Source: Tectiglobus sp963922535
GTDB lineage: Bacteria > Pseudomonadota > Alphaproteobacteria > Rhizobiales > Hyphomicrobiaceae
DNA: 13,052 bases
Assembly (NCBI GenBank): GCA_963922535.1
Contig: CAWUIN010000078.1
Location: 1-13,052 of the forward strand
Direction: 5' to 3'
Of the stretch, positions 5,074-10,963 are shown one piece after another. Position 1 is the stretch's first letter. Each line of letters starts with the position of its first letter. Position numbers and translations under genes: made by a program. A model generated the notes under the pieces. It worked only from the letters and a program-made list of their open reading frames with translations. It was not told where the DNA came from and did not search any database.

Positions 5074-6501
5074 GTGAGCGAAAAGCCAAACAAAAGCGAC
5101 GGCGCCAAACGCAAACACTGGCGCACATCATCCCCCATACGAAAGACAAAGCCAGGAGCCAGGACGACGAAAACCGTCGCCGGCCTGGCTGCCCGGCAGA
5201 CGGCACTTGAACTCATAGGCAATGTCCTGCATCGTGGTCATTCACTGGATGATTCTCTCGCCAGTATTTATCAAAGCGAAACAAACGGCGATCGCGAACC
5301 CGTTGACGTTCGCGACAGAGGATTTGCCCGCCTTCTTGCCACAACGGTTCTGCGCCGTCACGGCCAGCTTTCCACGATTATTGCCGATCATCTGGAAAAG
5401 CCCCTGCCAGCAAATGGCCGGCACGCCCAGCTCATTCTGCTGTCAGGGACTGCGCAGTTGCTGTTTCTCGACGTTGCTCCTCACGCCGTTATCAATACCG
5501 CTGTTGAACTGAGCCGCCGGCAGCGGTCGTCGGCGCGTTTCGCCGGGCTTATCAACGCCGTACTGCGCCGCATTGCCGAACAGCCCCCCAGCGCATTGCC
5601 GGCCCTTGAGGCAGATGATCTCAATATCCCCGCATGGATGCTGAAATGCTGGATTGCAGCCTATGGCGAGACGACAGCCCGCGCCATTGCCAGTGCCTCG
5701 CTGAATGAGCCGCCACTTGATATCAGTGTACGCGATAAAGCAGAAGACTGGACAAGCAAACTGGACGGGCTGGCCCTGCCAACCGGCACGGTGCGGCGCC
5801 GGACAGACGGCCGTATCGAGGAGCTGCCCGGTTTTGCCGCGGGCCATTGGTGGGTTCAGGATGCAGCCGCAGCCCTGCCGGCACGCCTTTTTGGTGATAT
5901 TACCGGCCAGCGCATCGCCGACCTTTGCGCAGCACCAGGTGGGAAAACAGCCCAGCTTGCAAATGCCGGCGCCCAGGTAACGGCACTTGACATTTCACAA
6001 GCACGTCTTGCGCGTGTTCGCGAAAATCTCATTCGCTTAGGCCTCAAGGCTGAACTTGTCACAGGCGATGCAACAGCATGGCAGGCAGATTGCCAGTTCG
6101 ATGGGATTCTGGTGGATGCACCATGCAGTGCAACCGGTACAATCCGCCGACACCCGGATATTCTCCATCTTAAACGGCCCGACGACATTGACAAACTCAG
6201 CCAACTGCAAGGCAGCATTCTCTCGCACGCTGCGACCAGCCTTTTGCGGCCTGGCGGCATTATCATCTATTGCACATGCTCGCTTGAACCGGAGGAAGGC
6301 GAAACGCAGATTGCACTGTTTCTGTCGCGCCACGCTGGGTTTGAACGCATACCGGTCAACGCAGATGAGGTTGGCGGTATCGATGAATTCATAACGCCGG
6401 ACGGTGATGTCAGGACGTTGCCAAACCAGCTGCCTGACGACGAGCCTTGCTTATCGGGCCTGGATGGTTTCTTCATAAGCCGTCTGCGCCGCATCGCATG
6501 A
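5074..6501 (+). CDS. rsmB: RsmB-type 16S rRNA (cytosine-C5) methyltransferase (475 aa)
   Basis: A two-part enzyme with a NusB-like RNA-binding domain at about residues 28-175 and a Rossmann-type SAM methyltransferase domain at about 240-475. SAM motif I is Asp-Leu-Cys-Ala-Ala-Pro-Gly-Gly-Lys (283-291). Motif IV Asp-Ala-Pro-Cys-Ser has C351, and motif VI Thr-Cys-Ser has the nucleophilic C402. Both cysteines expected of an RNA m5C methyltransferase are present. E. coli RsmB modifies C967 of 16S rRNA, and this protein is assigned the same role by domain layout. Alphaproteobacterial relatives of slightly different specificity cannot be excluded. The GTG at 5074 is the first start in the frame, and the Lys/Arg-rich N-terminal 25 residues are not part of the NusB fold, so a later start is possible. 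The Shine-Dalgarno is poor. It sits between htpX and the heparinase-like gene on the same strand. Confidence 0.93.
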   Translation: MSEKPNKSDGAKRKHWRTSSPIRKTKPGARTTKTVAGLAARQTALELIGNVLHRGHSLDDSLASIYQSETNGDREPVDVRDRGFARLLATTVLRRHGQLSTIIADHLEKPLPANGRHAQLILLSGTAQLLFLDVAPHAVINTAVELSRRQRSSARFAGLINAVLRRIAEQPPSALPALEADDLNIPAWMLKCWIAAYGETTARAIASASLNEPPLDISVRDKAEDWTSKLDGLALPTGTVRRRTDGRIEELPGFAAGHWWVQDAAAALPARLFGDITGQRIADLCAAPGGKTAQLANAGAQVTALDISQARLARVRENLIRLGLKAELVTGDATAWQADCQFDGILVDAPCSATGTIRRHPDILHLKRPDDIDKLSQLQGSILSHAATSLLRPGGIIIYCTCSLEPEEGETQIALFLSRHAGFERIPVNADEVGGIDEFITPDGDVRTLPNQLPDDEPCLSGLDGFFISRLRRIA

Positions 6502-6893
6502 TTGCGTGCGAAGGAATTCGTAAAACCCGGCTTACGCGGGCATGCCATAAATCCGTGACGGCTTTGAAGTAAATGGAAATAGTTGTCTGACTTATTATGA
6601 CAAATAGAACGGCAAAATATGAAATAAATGATTTTTCTATTTATGCCTGTCCTGTATCTTGCATAATTGATGCAATGTTGCATTTACTGGCAAAGTTTTC
6701 CCCAGCATTGCAATACTGCTTACATTGCCAGGAGCTGCATCACGATAACCCTGCACGAACCAGTTTACGACAACTTCGAATAAGTGCACTCTAGCCCTGC
6801 GGAACACCGATATAATTGACGTTTTCGTAATAGTTCATGCATTTTTCGAGATTCCATTATGAATTTTAAGCAAACTTGGCAGTAGTCCTGTCT
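6502..6893. other. 392-bp intergenic stretch upstream of the heparinase-like gene
   Basis: No gene is supported on either strand. The stretch is AT-rich relative to its neighbours. It contains a GC-rich 4-bp hairpin just after rsmB (6526-6540), which has a T-run only for minus-strand transcription. It also holds a 6-bp-arm palindrome (6670-6683) and the palindrome ATTGCAAT (6707-6714). A TATAAT at 6811-6816 lacks a -35 partner, and TTGACG at 6816-6821 lacks a good -10. The length and AT-richness suggest a regulated promoter for the heparinase-purH run. Confidence 0.45.
6670..6714. promoter_or_regulatory. pair of TGCAA/TTGCA palindromes, possible operator
   Basis: ATGCAA-TG-TTGCAT (6670-6683) is a perfect palindrome with 6-base arms, and ATTGCAAT (6707-6714) repeats the same core about 34 bp (roughly three helical turns) downstream, centre to centre. 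Paired dyads with a shared core and helical phasing are typical of repressor or activator sites. No regulator is suggested by the sequence. Confidence 0.3.
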
Positions 6894-8597
6894 ATGACCT
6901 CATTTTCGATTTCAGAACGCAGACAAATTGTCCAAATCAAGCTGGGGCATGCCAAACACAGAACATTGGCACGCATTTCCCTTTCACCGTTCATAAGCTG
7001 GAGCCGTTCCTCAACTGCAGCTGAACAACTCCTGCTTGTACCCCAGGAACTGCGTACGAGCGATGCTGGTTTTGTCCATGAAGTCAGAAATGGTATGTTC
7101 GGCCTTGGCGGCACTGTGGCCTCGATGGGAAAGGGTTCAGTGTTTGATATCAAACCACCAAGTAAAACCTGGGCGAAAGACCTGCATGGCTTTACCTGGT
7201 TGCGGCATCTTTCAGCCTCCGGTTCTCAAACAGCCATCACTCTGGCGCGCCACTCGGTTGATGAATGGCTAAAGGCCAACCGCCATTGGCACGACGGACT
7301 GGCATGGCTGCCAGAGGTTACCGGACGGCGTGTCTTTTCCTGGATTGCAAATGCGGAACTTTTGTTAGCGGATTGCGAACCGGACTTTTACGATCGCGTG
7401 CTGAACAGCCTGGGCAGGCAGATGATGTTTCTTTCCTCCAGCTGGTACTGTGCAGCGGTTGGATTGCCGAGGCTCATCGCTCTGATTGGATTGACCACCG
7501 GCGATTTCTGTATCGCTGGACGCACAATGCAACTTGAACGCTCAGAACGCCGGCTTGCTGCAGAAATACAGCGCCAGATCTATGACGATGGCGGTCATGT
7601 CAGCCGTAATCCGCATGCGGTTGTCGAACTGCTCCTGGATCTTTTGCCGCTGCGCAGCTGTTATCAGTCATATCATCGCGAATTGCCGGAACCTATCGCC
7701 AGCGCCATTTTGAAAATGCTGCGGTTCTTACAATTCATGCGCCTTGGCGACGGCAGTCTTGCCCACTTTCACGGCACCGGTGCACCGCCATTCCACAACC
7801 TTGCAACGCTTGCCGCTTACATCGACACAGAGGCAGGCCCCGCAAACGTTGCGCCTCAATCATGCTACGCCCGCCTTACCGGCGGCGACACAATCGTCCT
7901 GATGGATGGCGGTGGGCCACCTTCCCTGCCCTTTGCAGCCAGTGCCGCAGCTTGCTGCCTTGCATTTGAACTTTCAGCCGGCGTGCAGCCGATTTTCGTC
8001 AACGGCGGCACACCAGGGCCGGCCGAACAAGACTGGCTTGCCCGTTCGCGCGCTACGGCCAGCCATAATACACTTGTTCTGGGAGCCCAATCCTCATCGG
8101 AAATTGTAAAAGACAAGCAGCTTGCACAACTCCTTGGGGGAATGCCCCTGCGCCTGCCTGAAAAGACCTCGATGGAGTTCAAACAGGGCAACGAAGCGAC
8201 TATTGTGGAGGCGCAACACGATGGCTATCGCAAACGTTTTGGATTGCTGCATCGCCGCCGCCTCAAGCTCGCCCCAAATGGCCGCAAACTTGAGGGACTG
8301 GATCAGATTACACCCGCTGCGCCAAAAACGGGCCTGCCGCGCGATATTCCGTTCTCGATACATTTTCATCTGCATCCAACTGCCCGCTGCCTGCCTGAAA
8401 CGTCTCCAGTGATGCTTCAGATCAAGCTGCCGGATGGTGCCATCTGGCAATTCGATGCTGAAGGGGCTACATTGTCAGTTGAAGAGAGTATCTATTATGC
8501 CGATCTCGTTGGCCCCGCCCACGCCCAGCAAATTGTGCTGCGCGGATCCTGCTTTGGTGACCAATCCATACGATGGCGGGTTGCAAAAGTACTGTAA
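6894..8597 (+). CDS. heparinase II/III family protein (567 aa)
   Basis: An alpha-barrel-like helical N-terminal half (about 90-330) with Trp-, His- and Arg-rich segments is followed by the heparinase II/III-like beta-rich half (about 335-567). The beta half carries the family-style block Phe-Val-Asn-Gly-Gly-Thr-Pro-Gly-Pro and Ala-Ser-His-Asn-Thr-Leu-Val-Leu (about 365-400). Family members are polysaccharide lyases acting on uronic-acid polymers. The substrate here is unknown, and no signal peptide or anchor is present, so secretion by Sec is not evident. From memory, this heparinase-like gene sits between rsmB and purH in many Alphaproteobacteria, implying a conserved but unexplained role rather than catabolism of heparin. 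The ATG at 6894 is preferred over an upstream TTG at 6876. Neither has a good Shine-Dalgarno. purH starts 34 bp after its stop. Confidence 0.85.
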   Translation: MTSFSISERRQIVQIKLGHAKHRTLARISLSPFISWSRSSTAAEQLLLVPQELRTSDAGFVHEVRNGMFGLGGTVASMGKGSVFDIKPPSKTWAKDLHGFTWLRHLSASGSQTAITLARHSVDEWLKANRHWHDGLAWLPEVTGRRVFSWIANAELLLADCEPDFYDRVLNSLGRQMMFLSSSWYCAAVGLPRLIALIGLTTGDFCIAGRTMQLERSERRLAAEIQRQIYDDGGHVSRNPHAVVELLLDLLPLRSCYQSYHRELPEPIASAILKMLRFLQFMRLGDGSLAHFHGTGAPPFHNLATLAAYIDTEAGPANVAPQSCYARLTGGDTIVLMDGGGPPSLPFAASAAACCLAFELSAGVQPIFVNGGTPGPAEQDWLARSRATASHNTLVLGAQSSSEIVKDKQLAQLLGGMPLRLPEKTSMEFKQGNEATIVEAQHDGYRKRFGLLHRRRLKLAPNGRKLEGLDQITPAAPKTGLPRDIPFSIHFHLHPTARCLPETSPVMLQIKLPDGAIWQFDAEGATLSVEESIYYADLVGPAHAQQIVLRGSCFGDQSIRWRVAKVL

Positions 8598-8631
8598 AAA
8601 TGTCAATGCGCTTCCAAATTAAAGTTTCTCT

Positions 8632-10242
8632 ATGAAAAGCAGATTCCCCATGACCGCATCCGATCCTGTTCGCATTCGACGCGCCCTTATTTCGGTTTCC
8701 GATAAAACAGGCCTGATTGAGCTGGCATCAGTCTTACAGCGCGAGGATGTTGAAATTCTTTCCACCGGTGGAACGGCAAAGATACTCGGCGATGCCGGTG
8801 TGGACGTCGTCGACGTTGCAGACCATACCGGATTTCCAGAAATGATGGATGGCCGGCTTAAGACATTGCATCCTAAGGTGCACGGCGGTCTTTTGGCAAT
8901 TCGCGGCAATCATGAGCATGAGGCCGCTGCAAAAGAACATGGCATTTTGCCCATCGACCTGCTTGCAGTTAATCTTTATCCGTTTGAAGCAACAGCGTCG
9001 CGCGGTGCAGATTTTTCAACCTGCGTCGAAAACATAGACATTGGTGGGCCTGCCATGATCCGGGCAGGAGCCAAGAATCATGCCGCCGTCACCGTTATTG
9101 TCGATCCGGAGGATTACCAAGCCGTGATCAGCGATCTCGATGAACTGGGCGGTGCCATCAGCGCTGATCTGCGCCGTTATCTTGCCGCCAAAGCCTATGC
9201 ACGCACTGCCGCTTACGATGCTGCAATCAGTCATTGGTTTGCTGACCAGCTCGATCTGAAAGCGCCACAATTGCGGACATTTTCAGGCCGCCTTGTACAG
9301 GAACTGCGGTACGGCGAAAATCCCCATCAGCGGGCTGCATTCTACCGCACACAGGAACAACGGCCAGGTGTTGCAACAGCCGTGCAGCACCAGGACAAGG
9401 AGTTGTCCTACAACAACCTCAATGACACAGACGCCGCGTTCGAGTTGATCTCAGAGTTTGATCCGGAAACGGCCGCCGTCGCGATTATCAAGCATGCCAA
9501 CCCTTGTGGCGTTGCAACTGGGGAAAGTCTGCTCGAAGCTTACCGCCTGGCCCTGCGCTGCGATCCCGTCAGCGCGTTCGGTGGCGTTATTGCGCTCAAC
9601 AGGACGGTCGATGCAGAAACGGCAAATGCAATCTCTGAGATCTTTACCGAAGTTGTCATTGCTCCGGCTGTTCATGAAGATGCCAAAGAAATTTTTTCAA
9701 GATCAACCAACCTGAGGCTGCTGACGGCCGGTGCCCTGGCGAATCCACGTACCGGCGGCCTGATGCTGCGAACGCTGGCCGGTGGGCTTTTAGTGCAGTC
9801 GCGTGATAATGCAGTGGTCGAACAGATGGACCTGAAGGTTGTAACCGAGCGCGCGCCGACGTCGACGGAAATGGCGGATTTGAAATTCGCGTTCCGCGTC
9901 GCCAAGCATGTCAAGTCAAACGCCATCGTCTACGCCAGGGATGGCGCCACCGTTGGCATTGGTGCGGGCCAGATGAGCCGGGTTGACGCTTCGCGCATTG
10001 CCGCCCAAAAATCGAGCGATGCAGCCAGAGCCGCCGGGCTTGAAGAACCTCTGGCAAAGGGCTCCGTCGTTGCTTCGGACGCTTTCTTTCCGTTTGCAGA
10101 TGGCCTCCTGGAAGCCGCCAAGGCCGGCGCCACGGCCGTGATCCAGCCAGGGGGCTCAATCCGGGACGCGGAGGTCATCGCTGCCGCCAACGCCCAGGGC
10201 CTTGCCATGGTGTTCACCGGCCATCGTCATTTCAGACACTAG
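8632..10242 (+). CDS. purH: bifunctional AICAR formyltransferase / IMP cyclohydrolase (536 aa)
   Basis: Performs the last two steps of de novo IMP synthesis: formyl transfer from 10-formyl-tetrahydrofolate to AICAR, then ring closure. The N-terminal MGS-like cyclohydrolase domain (about 12-155) shows Ser-Val-Ser-Asp-Lys-Thr-Gly, Ser-Thr-Gly-Gly-Thr-Ala and Gly-Arg-Leu-Lys-Thr-Leu-His-Pro-Lys-Val-His-Gly-Gly. The transformylase domain (about 205-536) shows Leu-Arg-Tyr-Gly-Glu-Asn-Pro-His-Gln and Lys-His-Ala-Asn-Pro-Cys-Gly with the catalytic pair K287/H288. The C-terminal block Gln-Pro-Gly-Gly-Ser-Ile-Arg-Asp ... Gly-His-Arg-His-Phe completes it. Length is normal and nothing essential is missing. 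ATG 8632 and ATG 8650 are both possible starts, and neither has a strong ribosome site. A GNAT gene follows 12 bp downstream and is probably co-transcribed. Confidence 0.98.
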   Translation: MKSRFPMTASDPVRIRRALISVSDKTGLIELASVLQREDVEILSTGGTAKILGDAGVDVVDVADHTGFPEMMDGRLKTLHPKVHGGLLAIRGNHEHEAAAKEHGILPIDLLAVNLYPFEATASRGADFSTCVENIDIGGPAMIRAGAKNHAAVTVIVDPEDYQAVISDLDELGGAISADLRRYLAAKAYARTAAYDAAISHWFADQLDLKAPQLRTFSGRLVQELRYGENPHQRAAFYRTQEQRPGVATAVQHQDKELSYNNLNDTDAAFELISEFDPETAAVAIIKHANPCGVATGESLLEAYRLALRCDPVSAFGGVIALNRTVDAETANAISEIFTEVVIAPAVHEDAKEIFSRSTNLRLLTAGALANPRTGGLMLRTLAGGLLVQSRDNAVVEQMDLKVVTERAPTSTEMADLKFAFRVAKHVKSNAIVYARDGATVGIGAGQMSRVDASRIAAQKSSDAARAAGLEEPLAKGSVVASDAFFPFADGLLEAAKAGATAVIQPGGSIRDAEVIAAANAQGLAMVFTGHRHFRH

Positions 10243-10254
10243 GGACGTTGAAAT

Positions 10255-10755
10255 TTGATCGGAGTTTCTCTACGGCCAGCACTCGATACCGATTGGAAGA
10301 CCATACGCACGTGGCTGGCAAAGCCTGCTATCCAACGCTGGTGGGGCCCCATGGCGTCAACTGAAGCGGAGGTGATTGTCGCCCTCGGCTCAGACCATGC
10401 CATCGCACGCATTGTACAGGTCGATGGCATAGATGTCGGCTACTGCCATGCGGTGGACGCTTCATTGTGGGGAGACGATCTGCCCGACGATTTGGTTCCG
10501 GGCACCTGGGATCTGGATATCTTTATTGCCGAGCCGGATTTCCGCGGCAAAGGTATTGGCACGGCAGCCTTATCGCTTTTGCGGGACGAAGTTTTTTCCA
10601 CAACATTCGCGATTGCCGTTTCCGTTTTCCCGTCGATCGAGAATGAGGCGGCCGTGCGCGCATACGAAAAAGTTGGTTTCAAATGGCAGCGCATCTGGCA
10701 TGATCCGGCTTTGGGACCAAGCTGGTTCATGACCTGTGAACGCCCCTTGAACTAG
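10255..10755 (+). CDS. GNAT family N-acetyltransferase, AAC(6')-like (166 aa)
   Basis: An acetyl-CoA-dependent acetyltransferase. The pyrophosphate-binding motif A is Arg-Gly-Lys-Gly-Ile-Gly (97-102). Asn-Glu-Ala-Ala-Val-Arg-Ala-Tyr-Glu-Lys-Val-Gly-Phe near 145-155 forms motif B. An N-terminal Trp-Trp-Gly and the Leu-Asp-Ile-Phe-Ile strand recall aminoglycoside 6'-N-acetyltransferases and siderophore-type GNATs. Resistance activity is not implied, since many chromosomal proteins of this shape have unknown acceptors. Translation must start at TTG 10255, because the first in-frame ATG would remove the first beta strand and helix. AGGGA at 10241-10245, overlapping the purH stop region, supports this with 9-nt spacing. 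The TAG stop (10753-10755) lies within the CTAG at the edge of the MITE-like element, so the insertion left the reading frame unchanged. Confidence 0.85.
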   Translation: MIGVSLRPALDTDWKTIRTWLAKPAIQRWWGPMASTEAEVIVALGSDHAIARIVQVDGIDVGYCHAVDASLWGDDLPDDLVPGTWDLDIFIAEPDFRGKGIGTAALSLLRDEVFSTTFAIAVSVFPSIENEAAVRAYEKVGFKWQRIWHDPALGPSWFMTCERPLN

Positions 10756-10860
10756 TGGGCTGCCTCACTTAAAATGTTGGATTGAAATTTCTTAAAAAAT
10801 CTTATTTTCTTATGCTTTAAAGCTGTTTAGCCCGACATTTTAAGTGAGGCAGCCCACTAG
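10752..10860. mobile_element. MITE-like element with 26-bp inverted repeats
   Basis: Arms 10752-10777 and 10835-10860 are perfect reverse complements over 26 bp (27 bp if the next outer A-T pair is counted). They enclose 57 AT-rich bases with no ORF. Both ends are CTAG. If CTAG is the target duplication, the element proper is 101 bp (10756-10856) with 22-bp terminal repeats beginning TGGGCTGCC. CTAG fits the targets used by IS630-type (TA) and some IS5-type (YTAR) elements. Because CTAG is palindromic, duplication and terminal repeat cannot be told apart. As RNA it would form a long hairpin, but with a 57-nt loop and no T-run, so a terminator role is secondary. No other copy is in this window. 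Confidence 0.7.
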
Positions 10861-10963
10861 TGGTCTGTATATCTCACCAGATCCTGTAACATTGGGACTG
10901 TCCTCAGTTACGGCGCCCTGATGCCTCAGGTTGGCGCGCTTTCGAGCCAATTGGGAGTTCGAC
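10861..10963 (+). promoter_or_regulatory. hypF upstream region with ribosome site
   Basis: About 100 bp between the MITE-like element and hypF. GGGAG at 10953-10957 is a good Shine-Dalgarno 6 nt before the TTG at 10964 and decides the start. A small dyad CCTGA/TCAGG lies at 10917-10930. No FNR-type (TTGAT-N4-ATCAA) or sigma-54-type box was found. The frame of hypF is closed by TGA at 10919-10921. Confidence 0.45.

Noticed and set aside
6526..6540. GC-rich hairpin after rsmB as a terminator
   Set aside because: Only 4 bp of stem, and the T-run lies on the side that would serve minus-strand transcription, where no gene ends.
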